Assembly (NCBI GenBank): GCA_934541015.1
Contig: CAKTDC010000039.1
Span: 1 to 18,365, forward strand
DNA length: 18,365 bases
Source of the DNA: an uncultured Luteimonas sp.
Lineage (GTDB): Bacteria; Pseudomonadota; Gammaproteobacteria; Xanthomonadales; Xanthomonadaceae
Direction of reading: 5' to 3'
Part shown: piece after piece, positions 7,554 through 15,232 of the stretch
Position numbering within the stretch: position 1 is the stretch's first letter
Layout: every line of letters starts with the position of its first letter
Position numbers and translations under genes: made by a program
Notes under the pieces: model-generated
Database searches by the model: none
What the model was told of the DNA's origin: nothing
What the model saw: only the letters and a program-made list of their open reading frames with translations

Positions 7554-7684
7554 GACTCAATCTCCTGGGTCGATGCCGCACACTCCGCCTTGCAGAAAGG
7601 AGTCTAGAGAGCGGCGGGAAGGTGGGAAATCCAACGGACGGCCAGTCGATGGACTATGCCGTTTGGTCTTGTAAACGCCCTTTT
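7554..7684 (-). promoter_or_regulatory. 131-base intercistronic gap tssA-tssB, possible internal promoter region
   Basis: This is the largest gap in the T6SS operon and it precedes the sheath and tube genes, which are needed in large amounts. It is noticeably less GC-rich at the tssA side, including TTTACA read on the minus strand. No -10 box at proper spacing from that hexamer was found, and no sigma-54 site with exact GG-N10-GC spacing. The region is flagged by position only. Confidence 0.25.
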
Positions 7685-8758
7685 TCACTCCGAAAGGCCA
7701 ATCCGCTGGCGGATGTTGGACAGGGTGTGGTCGTCCTGGACCACTTCCGCCAGCCACTCGTCCAGCGGGGTATCGGCCCACGCGACCGCGCGGTCGAGCA
7801 GGAACGGCACCGGGCTGTGCGGCTCGACCCGGCGGAACCAGGCGGCGATCTCCCCGACCGCGCGCAGCGCGGCGGCCTTGTTGGCAGCGTCGCCGGGGCC
7901 GAAGTTGAGGGTCGTCCCGCCGCCGCCGCCGCCCGCAGGCGCGCCCTCGTAGGCCGTGTCGCCACCCTCGTCCGCGGCGCCGGCATCGGCCGCGGCCAGC
8001 AGGCCCTTGGCGCCGGCGGCCTTCGAGAACACCTGCTGCATGCGCTTGAGGGTGTCCTCCAGCACGTTCAGGCTGGGCCCGTCCCGGCCCATCTTCTCGT
8101 CGGTGACCGCCTTGAACCCGCGGAACGCCTCCAGCGCCTGGTTGGCGGCCTCCGCGTGGGCGAGCAGGGTGGCGTCGTCGGTGTCGTAGACCGCCTTGTC
8201 GAAGATCTCGCCGGTGGGCCGTCCCGCGCCCAGCGCCTCCTGGTAGGCCGAGGCGTCCTGCCGGGAGAGGTTGTCGACATCGCGCGAGACCTGCCAGTCG
8301 GCGAGGGTGAACCCCTCGGCGCCGGGCGAGACCTTCAGCTTCAGCAGCGCCTGGCTGCCGTAGGTGTTGAACCAGGCCAGCTTGGCGGCGCGCTCCTCGA
8401 CGTCGTCGCCCTCCATCTCCGGGTACAGCCCCTCCCAGAAGTCCTGCTGCAGCCGCGTCAGCAGCTCGAAGGCGGCCGTGGCCCCGGGCAGGTGGTGCTG
8501 CGAGATCAGCGCCTCGCCCAGCCACACCGCGGCCTGCAGATCCTTGCTCTCGCGCTCGAGCACGCCGCCGGCCAGGTCGATGACCTGGCGCCAGTTGGCG
8601 ACCTTGAGTTCGCGCTCCCAGTCGCCCTGCGACAGGTTGGGGTCGTCGGCGCGGCGCGCATCGCGGATCCTGTCGTAGGTGTCGCTGAAGCTGACGTCTT
8701 CGCCGGTGGGCGAGTCGCCGGGGATGGGTTGCAACCATTCGTTGACGTCGATGGCCAT
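7685..8758 (-). CDS. tssA: T6SS assembly protein TssA (ImpA N-terminal domain, short TssA1-like form)
   Basis: The 357-residue product belongs to the TssA family, which primes tail assembly at the baseplate and membrane complex. The ImpA N-terminal domain (about 8-125) shows WLQPIPGDSPTGEDVSFSD, ELKVANWRQVIDLAGGVL and FWEGLYPEMEGDD. A middle helical region follows, then a low-complexity Gly/Ala linker (about 258-285, including six glycines). The C-terminal domain contains RRVEPHSPVPFLLDRAVAWA, typical of short ring-forming TssA1-type proteins. The ATG at 8758 has AGGAG upstream. It starts 24 bases after the tssM stop. Confidence 0.94.
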   Translation of the reverse strand: MAIDVNEWLQPIPGDSPTGEDVSFSDTYDRIRDARRADDPNLSQGDWERELKVANWRQVIDLAGGVLERESKDLQAAVWLGEALISQHHLPGATAAFELLTRLQQDFWEGLYPEMEGDDVEERAAKLAWFNTYGSQALLKLKVSPGAEGFTLADWQVSRDVDNLSRQDASAYQEALGAGRPTGEIFDKAVYDTDDATLLAHAEAANQALEAFRGFKAVTDEKMGRDGPSLNVLEDTLKRMQQVFSKAAGAKGLLAAADAGAADEGGDTAYEGAPAGGGGGGTTLNFGPGDAANKAAALRAVGEIAAWFRRVEPHSPVPFLLDRAVAWADTPLDEWLAEVVQDDHTLSNIRQRIGLSE

Positions 8759-8782
8759 GGCGATTCTCCTGGGCGGAACGGA

Positions 8783-11700
8783 TCAGTCGATGATGCTGGT
8801 GGGCACGCTGGTGGGACGTTCGCGGGCGGCGAAGTAGCGCCGCAGCTCGTCGCTGGGATCGATGTGCAGGTTCACGCGCACGCTGCTGAAGCCGGCGGCG
8901 CGCAGCTGCGGCACCAGCTCGCTCCACTGCGCCGGCGAGTAGGCGTCGCGGAACTCGGCCAGCGCGTAGGTCTGGCTGCCGTCCTCGAAGTCCTCGACCA
9001 GTTCGCGGAAGCCGTCGACGTCGGCATAGATCCGGGTCAGGCTCAGCGACGGCTCGGGCGCCGCCGCGACCGGGGCGGCCGCTTCGGCGCCACCGGCCTG
9101 CACGCCGCCCGACATCATCGTGTCCAGGGCGTCGGGCGGGCTGAGCGAGATGCGCACGCGCGCCTCCAGGCACGAGGCCGGCGACCAGAACACCGAGGTC
9201 CGCGCCTCGGCCAGCGAGGGCGCGTTCGACACCGCCCGGTAGATCCGCTCCTGGCAGACCACCTCGACCGCCGTGCCCTCCTGGGCCTCGCGCAGACCGC
9301 CGGCCTGGCTGGGGCCGGAGAACGCGAAGGTGCCGGCCAGGAACGGCTTGATCTCGCCCAGCATCGGCGCCGCCTGGCGCTGGCCGCCGACCATGGCGGC
9401 GAAGCCGTCGGACAGGGGCATGCTGACGCCCGCGACCGACACCGGCGTGCGCTCGGCCTCGGTGATGAAGGGCTTGAGCCAGTCGTTGACGAAGGCGTTG
9501 AGCTTGCCCTGCGCGCCGTACAGGGTGTTGATCTGCTCGCCCGGCGGCAGCGCCGCCATCGGCTGGACCACGCTGTCGCGCCAGCGCTGCTGCACGTATT
9601 CGGCGGCACGGTGGACGCTCAGCTGCAGCAGCAGGCGCACCGGCCCCTGGACCACCGACCAGGCGGCCAGGTCCTCGCTCTTGAACTGGGTGGCATAGCG
9701 CTCGTCGGGCTTCTCCACCGCCTGCAGCAGCTGCCCGTATTCGGCGGCCGGGCCGTCGCCGGGGCGGCCCTGGGCCAGGTAGAAGTCGGAAACGACGCGG
9801 TAGGTTTCCTGGCCGCTGGCGTCCGATTCAAGCGCCAGGTAGGCCTTGGCGAACTGGGCTTCCTGTCCGGCCAGCACCTTGCGCTGGGTGTCCTGGACCG
9901 CGGCCAGCCAGGGCGGCGGGTCGATGCGGTCGCCGGAGCCGAACCACGATGCCACGGTATCGCCGACGAAGCGCCCGATCGGGCGCCATCCGCGCAGCCA
10001 GTCGGCCTTGACCTCGGCCCAGGCGATGCCCCAGCGCTGCCCGGCGCCCAGTTTCAGCGGCAGGCCGTAGAGATGGTGCTCGATCGAGTCAAAAAAAAAG
10101 CGGTACGGGTTGTTTTCGCCGGCCGCGCGCTGGGCCAGCTCGCGCTCGTGGCCGCGCCAGAGCGTGGCGCCCTCGCCGAAGCGCGACAGGAACCCCGCCC
10201 AGGCCAGGAAGTAGGCTTCGGCATAGCTGGTGCGGAAGGCGGTGCCGACTTCCTCGCCGTCGGGCAGGAACTCGGCGGCCGCGTCCAGCCAGGGCCGCAC
10301 CACGCCGTCCCAGGCCGGGCGGGTGTAGGCGCCGGGGATGGACGGCAGGCTGCCGGCCTCGACCCCGACCACGCGGTCCTCGGGCAGCCAGAACTCCTGC
10401 AGGGTCACGCCCGGGCTGCGCTGCTGCGACCAGGCCTCGAAATCGGCGGCGCTGGGCCGGTAGCGCCCGGAGATGCGCGAGAACTCGCGCTCCAGCCGCT
10501 GCTGCTCGTCGTTGAGGGTCTTGCGCTTCTGCCAGCGCAGGTAGCCCAGGTAGGTCTCGAACAGGGCGTCGGCGCGCTCGGCGTCCACGCGCGCATCCAT
10601 CTCGCCCGAGCGGAACGGCGCGAACAGCCGCGAGCGCTCGTCGAAGACGACGTTGAACTTGCCCATCTCCTGGCATTCCTCGCGCTGCTTGCGGCAGTCC
10701 TCGAGCAGGCGCAGGCGCTGGGCGACGGCCAGGGTGTGGTCGATGCCGGTGTCGCCGCGGACCAGGTCGGTGTCGAGCATCTGGTCGTAGGGCGCCAGGA
10801 TCAGGCGCGAGAACTCCTCGACCACCTGGTTCTTCAGGCCCTCGATGTCGCGGTCGGCGCGGCGGATGCCGAAGCCGAGCGAGGTGCCGGCCTTGGCCGC
10901 CTCCAGCTGCTGGATCGTGCGCCCGCACGCCGCCACCCAGGCGATGCGTCCGCCGGCGCCGCTGCCCTGGCGCTCCTGGCAGGCCACCCGGGTCTGCGCG
11001 CGCAGCTCGGTGTCGTCCTGCGAGGCCGCGAACAGGCCGTAGCTGAGATAGGCCGACAGCCCCAGCATCGCCGCCACGCCGAGCCCGGCGCCGACCATCT
11101 TGCCGGCGCTGCCCTTGACGCTCGGGGTCGCCAGCGGCTGGTCGGCGGGCAGGAAGCGGGTGAACAGGTCGGCGACGAAGGCGCCGCCGGGATGGGCGGC
11201 GTCGGCGGCGCCGGTGAAGTACAGGCCGCGCCAGCGCGGGGTGCGCTGGAAGGGGTTGTCCTCCAGCAGCTGGTTCACGAACACGCGCAGGCCGTTCTCC
11301 AGCCGCGGGATGGTCTGCACGAACTCGAACACCCCGCGGCGCTGCTGCACCGTCGGCTGACTGCGCAGGATGGTCTGGCGCAGCGCGTGCAGGCGCTCGC
11401 TGATCGGCGCCATGATCTCGTCGAGCTTGCTGGACGTGGCGGCGTTGACCACCTCGGTCTCCGGCAGCCGGAAGCCCAGCGCCTGGGCGAAGGCCTCGTC
11501 GGGCAGCGCGGCGCGGAACTCGGCATAGCCGTGCTGGCGCTCCAGCCCGGTGACCAGGAAGTACACCGGGATGCGCACCTGCAGGTGCTCCATCGCCTCG
11601 TCGACCAGCCGGCGCAGGCGGATGCCGACCGCCTTGGCCTGCTCCGGCCCGGCGAGCAGGGTCGAGGCGCCGACGCAGACCACGATGCCGTTGAGCGCGA

Positions 11701-12364
11701 GCTTGTCGCGCTCGGTCGCCAGCAGGGTCAGCGCCTGGTACCACAGCCCGCGCTCGAGCCGCGCGCCGGGCTCGCAGACCAGCCGCGGGTGCATCTCGAT
11801 CGCGATCACCGACTTGAAGAACCACCAGCGCCACGGCTGCTGCGGATCCTGCGCCGCGGCCGGCGGCGGGAACGGCGAGACCCGGCTGGCGGCGTTGAGC
11901 ACGCCGGAGACGTCGGCGGCGTCATCGCCGACGAACATCATCCACGGCACGCGGTACAGCGGGTGGCGGCCGCCGGCGATGTCCGGCGAGCGCTGGATGG
12001 TGCCCTTGGCCTCGGCGATGGCCGCGCGCATGCGCTCCAGCGGCTCCTTCTCGTCCTCGGGGTTGCCCGGGCCGAGGTCGCCGATGCGCTTGTTGCTGAA
12101 GCCGCGGCGGGAATAGCGGCGGGCGCCGACCAGGAACCACCACAGCACGCCGAAGGCGAGCAGGCACAGCCCCGCCAGCTGCCAGAAGCGGCCCGGGACC
12201 AGCGGCACCAGGCCGATCAGGATCCACGCCAGCAGCAGCAGCAGCACGACCAGGACGACGATCCCGACCAGGGCGCGCACCACCGGCTTGTTGATCCGCG
12301 AGATCCACGACAGGCCGGGGATCATCGGGTAGAAGCGGCCGGTCAGCCAGTTCAGCGGGTTCAT
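8783..12364 (-). CDS. tssM: T6SS inner-membrane core protein TssM (IcmF family), without a P-loop
   Basis: The 1193-residue product is within the family range. The ATG at 12364 has GGAGGT upstream and overlaps the tssL stop by four bases (ATGA), which indicates translational coupling. Membrane helices lie at about 31-53, 60-80 and 423-446. The cytoplasmic domain between the second and third helix has the family landmarks VPWMMFVGD, LNGIVVCVG and IPVYFLVTGLE. The Walker A position reads GDDAADVSG (about 146-154) with no Gly-Lys-Ser/Thr, so nucleotide binding is doubtful. The large periplasmic part (about 447-1193) contains the IcmF-related and C-terminal domains and normally contacts TssJ and crosses peptidoglycan. 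Codons 756-758 are three consecutive TTT codons forming a T9 tract at 10091-10099. The frame is intact in this sequence. Confidence 0.95.
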   Translation of the reverse strand: MNPLNWLTGRFYPMIPGLSWISRINKPVVRALVGIVVLVVLLLLLAWILIGLVPLVPGRFWQLAGLCLLAFGVLWWFLVGARRYSRRGFSNKRIGDLGPGNPEDEKEPLERMRAAIAEAKGTIQRSPDIAGGRHPLYRVPWMMFVGDDAADVSGVLNAASRVSPFPPPAAAQDPQQPWRWWFFKSVIAIEMHPRLVCEPGARLERGLWYQALTLLATERDKLALNGIVVCVGASTLLAGPEQAKAVGIRLRRLVDEAMEHLQVRIPVYFLVTGLERQHGYAEFRAALPDEAFAQALGFRLPETEVVNAATSSKLDEIMAPISERLHALRQTILRSQPTVQQRRGVFEFVQTIPRLENGLRVFVNQLLEDNPFQRTPRWRGLYFTGAADAAHPGGAFVADLFTRFLPADQPLATPSVKGSAGKMVGAGLGVAAMLGLSAYLSYGLFAASQDDTELRAQTRVACQERQGSGAGGRIAWVAACGRTIQQLEAAKAGTSLGFGIRRADRDIEGLKNQVVEEFSRLILAPYDQMLDTDLVRGDTGIDHTLAVAQRLRLLEDCRKQREECQEMGKFNVVFDERSRLFAPFRSGEMDARVDAERADALFETYLGYLRWQKRKTLNDEQQRLEREFSRISGRYRPSAADFEAWSQQRSPGVTLQEFWLPEDRVVGVEAGSLPSIPGAYTRPAWDGVVRPWLDAAAEFLPDGEEVGTAFRTSYAEAYFLAWAGFLSRFGEGATLWRGHERELAQRAAGENNPYRFFFDSIEHHLYGLPLKLGAGQRWGIAWAEVKADWLRGWRPIGRFVGDTVASWFGSGDRIDPPPWLAAVQDTQRKVLAGQEAQFAKAYLALESDASGQETYRVVSDFYLAQGRPGDGPAAEYGQLLQAVEKPDERYATQFKSEDLAAWSVVQGPVRLLLQLSVHRAAEYVQQRWRDSVVQPMAALPPGEQINTLYGAQGKLNAFVNDWLKPFITEAERTPVSVAGVSMPLSDGFAAMVGGQRQAAPMLGEIKPFLAGTFAFSGPSQAGGLREAQEGTAVEVVCQERIYRAVSNAPSLAEARTSVFWSPASCLEARVRISLSPPDALDTMMSGGVQAGGAEAAAPVAAAPEPSLSLTRIYADVDGFRELVEDFEDGSQTYALAEFRDAYSPAQWSELVPQLRAAGFSSVRVNLHIDPSDELRRYFAARERPTSVPTSIID
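10091..10099 (-). repeat. T9 homopolymer in tssM, possible slippage site
   Basis: Nine consecutive A on the plus strand (T on the coding strand) encode Phe756-Phe758 as TTT-TTT-TTT inside a gene where other Phe codons seen are mostly TTC. The next codon is GAC, so one extra T would read TTT-TTT-TTT-TGA and stop at once, giving a 758-residue TssM that lacks most of the periplasmic domain. The tract is seen directly. Phase variation or transcriptional slippage is inferred. Confidence 0.7.
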
Positions 12365-13707
12365 CGCGCACCTCCCGCCGTCTGCGCAGGCTCGGTCTGC
12401 AGGATCAGGAAATTGGAGCCGACCCGCGGATCGCCCGAGCCGAGCAGCGCGCGCAGGGCCGGCAGGTAGTCCTTGGCCTCTTCGTACTGTTCGCGCTGGC
12501 CCTCGTACAGCGGCACCGGCGAGGACACGATGGTGATCAGCTCCTGCCCGAACGGCGGGGCCACGTCCCAGACCGCCTGCGACTCGCCGACGGTGTGCTG
12601 CTCGTTCGGCCCGAACTGCTGGCCGCTGGCCGGTTCCCCAGGGTTGGGGAACAGATGCAGCACGCCGCCTTCGACCGACCAGTAGTCGACGTACAGATAG
12701 CCGTCGTAGTTGGCGTTGGTGGTCTTGACGATGATCCGCTCGCCCTCGATGAAGCGGTCGGAATGGCCGGTGGTCGGGGTGACCTCCAGGCCCATGCCCT
12801 GGTCGAGGTTGCGCTGGCGATAGGGCTTGAGCAGGGCGATCGCCTCGCAGTGCGGCCAGATCCGCAGGCGCACGTCGAATTCGGCGCCCTTGACCCCGTC
12901 GATCGCGGCGACGTCGCGACGCAGCCGCTCGATGTCCTCGGGCGTGGAGGCGTAGCCGCCGACCTTGACCTGGTCGCCGTCGGAAATGGTGCCGGTCAGG
13001 TCCGAGCAGGGGTAGGTCGCCAGCTGGCTGTCGACCAGCTGCTGCAGGGTCGGCCCGCGCTCCTGCTCCGGGGTCAGGAAGAACCAGGCCAGGTAGGCCA
13101 GCGGGATCAGCAGCGCCACCACCAGGCCGATCTTGAGCAGCAGCTTGTCCCACTGCCGCGGGAAGCGCGGGCCGGCCGGGTCCTTCACCAGGTAGGGCTG
13201 CGGCGTGATCTGCTCCTCGCGCAGCACGTGGGTCGGCGCCGGCGCCACCGGCAGCTGGCGCTGGTGCAGCTCCTTGAGCTTGCCCAGCTCGCCGGTGTCG
13301 CCGGTCTCGTAGTAGTACTGCCCGACGAAGCCGAGCAGCAGCATGTGGTAGTAGACCTCGCGGACCTCGTCCTCACCGGCCTTGAGGTTGGCCAGGTTCT
13401 GGAAGAACTCGTTGCCGGCGTTGTTGGTGTTGAACAGCGACACCTGCAGCGGCGTCGAGCTCCCCCAGTACGCCGGGTTGCGGGTGATGACCTCGTCGAT
13501 CCAGGCGACCACCGCGAAGGTCGCCGATTCGATGTGCTCGGGCCGCTTGCCCGCTGCCTGCGCGGCGGCGCGGGCGCGGTCGATCAGGGTGCGCACGGTC
13601 GCCTGCACGTCGGCGACCGGCTCCTCGGCGCGGCTTTGCGAAATCTTCTCGTCGAGCTCCAGCCCGAACGAGCACAGCGGGATGTAGTGGTCCAGCAGGC
13701 GCGACAT
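12361..13707 (-). CDS. tssL: T6SS inner-membrane protein TssL (DotU family) with BON-like and DUF4384-like periplasmic extension
   Basis: The start at 13707 (second of two adjacent ATGs) gives 448 residues and places GGGGAG six bases upstream; ATG 13710 adds one Met, and a TTG at 13737 overlapping tssK is less likely. The DotU domain (about 1-165) shows LLDHYIPLCSFGLELDE, AVVAWIDEVI, LFNTNNAGNEFFQNLANL and HMLLLGFVGQYY. One membrane helix lies at about 190-211, leaving the C-terminus in the periplasm. Residues about 234-285 look like a BON fold (DGDQVKVGGYASTPEDIERL, then IDGVKGAEFDVRL). Residues about 325-425 resemble DUF4384 (NYDGYLYVDYWSVEGGVLHLFPN). TssL works with TssM as the membrane anchor that recruits the baseplate. 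Family members with extensions usually carry an OmpA-like peptidoglycan-binding domain, which is absent here. It ends overlapping tssM by four bases. Confidence 0.92.
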   Translation of the reverse strand: MSRLLDHYIPLCSFGLELDEKISQSRAEEPVADVQATVRTLIDRARAAAQAAGKRPEHIESATFAVVAWIDEVITRNPAYWGSSTPLQVSLFNTNNAGNEFFQNLANLKAGEDEVREVYYHMLLLGFVGQYYYETGDTGELGKLKELHQRQLPVAPAPTHVLREEQITPQPYLVKDPAGPRFPRQWDKLLLKIGLVVALLIPLAYLAWFFLTPEQERGPTLQQLVDSQLATYPCSDLTGTISDGDQVKVGGYASTPEDIERLRRDVAAIDGVKGAEFDVRLRIWPHCEAIALLKPYRQRNLDQGMGLEVTPTTGHSDRFIEGERIIVKTTNANYDGYLYVDYWSVEGGVLHLFPNPGEPASGQQFGPNEQHTVGESQAVWDVAPPFGQELITIVSSPVPLYEGQREQYEEAKDYLPALRALLGSGDPRVGSNFLILQTEPAQTAGGAR

Positions 13708-13713
13708 CATCGG

Positions 13714-13719
13714 CTCCCC
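13714..13719 (-). promoter_or_regulatory. Ribosome binding site deciding the tssL start
   Basis: GGGGAG on the minus strand lies six bases before ATG 13707 and three before ATG 13710. This spacing favours 13707 and argues against the TTG at 13737, which lies upstream of this site. The site overlaps the end of the tssK region, consistent with coupled translation. Confidence 0.5.
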
Positions 13720-13720
13720 G

Positions 13721-15145
13721 TCATTCGTCCGCGCCAACAGGATAGAGCTTGATCACCGTTTCGTCCGCCGGCAGGTCGCTGAACACGGCGATGTTGCGGT
13801 TGGCCGAGATCATCTGCCAGAACGGGTGGCGGGTATCGACCAGGAAGTAGGTGGTATTGGGGGTCTTCTGCGGCAGCTCCTCGGGCGGCACCGGCAGCAG
13901 GTCGATCTTGAGCCCGAACAGCGCCGCCTGCAGCAGCTTGGGCATTTCCTCGATCGGCGCGATCTTGCCGGTGCGCGACAGGCGCTGGAACAGCTCCTGG
14001 CCGCCGACGTCGGACTCGAAGGCCAGGTAGAACCGGGTCTTGTCCGACTCGAACAGGTTGGCGGGCAGGGCGGCCTTGTAGAACTGGCCGTCGTAGGTCA
14101 GGGTCACGCCCGCCTCGGCGCCCACGGTCAGCGCCTTGATCAGGGCTTCGGCGCGCTCGAACGCTCGCCGGAAGCACAGGCGCAGGTTGTCGTGGTCGTA
14201 GTCGGGCAGCTCGCTGTTGGCCGGGTCGGCGCGGGTGCCGCCGAAATAGCTGGTGTCCTCGGAGAAGGTGGAGAACTCGGCCACCAGCTGGCGCAGCTCC
14301 TGGTACAGCGGGTACGGCGAGACCACGCCCAGCCGCGCATGCTCCTGCATCGAGCAGATGTAGCGGGCGAAGCTCTGCATCATCACCAGCCGCATCACCT
14401 CCTGGGCGCTGGTGGAGGCGGCGCGGATGCCGCGCTGGCGCTTGGCGGCGGCGAAGTCCTGGCCGCGCGAGACCAGCAGGTCGCGCATCGCCCGGGTCCA
14501 GCGCAGCAGGTTGGTGGAAGCCGACAGCGCGACCACCGGCGGCACGTAGTCCATGGCCAGCTTGAACTTGCCCGGCGCGGTGGAGACGATCTCGGCGAAC
14601 TTGTAGGCCTCGGCGCTGTGCAGCAGCGCGTCGGCACCCTCGTCGAGGCTGGTGACGATGTCCAGCCGGTAGCCGATGAAGTCCACCTGGGCGCCGGGCG
14701 CCTGCGGGTCGTAGGGGTCGGTGGTTTCCTCGCTGACCAGGTGGTGGCGCGGCGGCAGCCGGCCGCCGGCGCGGGCGCGGGTGTCGAGCGTGCGGTCGCG
14801 CTGCATGGCCAGGTACAGCGAGATCGGATCCTTGGTGGTGACCTGCAGGGTGGCGATGTTGCGCGGCTCGACGCGGGCGTTGCCGCGTGCGCGCGTGTGT
14901 GCGCTGCCGCCGCCGAGCCACTCGCCGCTGCGGGTGTAGAGCGCGAAGCGGTCGAGGTCGACCACGCCGTTGGCCAGCGCGTCCTCGCGGATCTCGAGCT
15001 GCTCGTAGCCCCAGTGGAACGGAACCGACTGGGAATGCAGGGCCAGGCTGTAGGCTTGCTGCCAGCGGTCCTGCGACTGCAGGTGCTGCGGGGAGAGAAA
15101 GCTGCCCTGTCCCCAGAACACCTGCCGCAAGCCTTTCATCTCCAT
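13721..15145 (-). CDS. tssK: T6SS baseplate protein TssK (ImpJ/VasE family)
   Basis: The 474-residue product is typical of TssK, the trimeric adaptor that links the baseplate (TssE/F/G) to TssL and TssM. Landmarks are the N-terminal VFWGQGSFLSPQHLQSQDR, VPFHWGYEQLEIREDAL (about 41-57), LPPRHHLVSEE (about 129-139), and the C-terminal PNTTYFLVDTRHPFWQMISANRNIAVF with DLPADETVIKLYPV near the end. The start is ATG 15145; a second ATG two codons on (15139) is equally possible because neither has a strong ribosome binding site. The gene lies 87 bases after the GumN-like gene, with a hairpin between them, and its stop is 14 bases before the chosen tssL start. Confidence 0.95.
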   Translation of the reverse strand: MEMKGLRQVFWGQGSFLSPQHLQSQDRWQQAYSLALHSQSVPFHWGYEQLEIREDALANGVVDLDRFALYTRSGEWLGGGSAHTRARGNARVEPRNIATLQVTTKDPISLYLAMQRDRTLDTRARAGGRLPPRHHLVSEETTDPYDPQAPGAQVDFIGYRLDIVTSLDEGADALLHSAEAYKFAEIVSTAPGKFKLAMDYVPPVVALSASTNLLRWTRAMRDLLVSRGQDFAAAKRQRGIRAASTSAQEVMRLVMMQSFARYICSMQEHARLGVVSPYPLYQELRQLVAEFSTFSEDTSYFGGTRADPANSELPDYDHDNLRLCFRRAFERAEALIKALTVGAEAGVTLTYDGQFYKAALPANLFESDKTRFYLAFESDVGGQELFQRLSRTGKIAPIEEMPKLLQAALFGLKIDLLPVPPEELPQKTPNTTYFLVDTRHPFWQMISANRNIAVFSDLPADETVIKLYPVGADE

Positions 15146-15200
15146 GTCGCGTCCACCGATCCCCTGGGTTGTCCATTTGGCGGGGTCCGGCGATCCAGCG

Positions 15201-15217
15201 GTCCGGCCGGGCCGGAC
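15201..15217 (-). other. Perfect hairpin between the GumN-like gene and tssK
   Basis: GTCCGGCC (15201-15208) and GGCCGGAC (15210-15217) form an exact 8+1+8 inverted repeat, realistically a seven-base-pair stem with a three-base loop. It lies 15 bases after the GumN-like stop and 55 bases before the tssK start. There is no T run, so it is not a classical terminator. It may be an mRNA processing or stability element. Confidence 0.45.
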
Positions 15218-15232
15218 AATGCCGCCCCCGTG

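Noticed and set aside
5442..7607. A 721-codon plus-strand frame antisense to tssC and tssB
   Set aside because: It is composition-driven and has no recognisable domain. The opposite strand has unmistakable sheath proteins with ribosome binding sites.
7635..7660. Possible sigma-54 promoter upstream of tssB
   Set aside because: The minus-strand TGGCCG...TTGGA resemblance has the wrong spacing and lacks the required GC at -12.
7622..12469. A 1615-codon open frame on the plus strand antisense to tssA and tssM
   Set aside because: Long antisense frames are expected in very GC-rich coding DNA. Its translation is repetitive Leu/Gly/Val/Gln/Arg-rich sequence with no family motif, while the opposite strand carries clear TssA and TssM.
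12365..13153. N-terminal extension of the TssM frame through tssL
   Set aside because: It lies entirely inside tssL in another frame. The ATG at 12364 has GGAGGT and the usual ATGA overlap with tssL.
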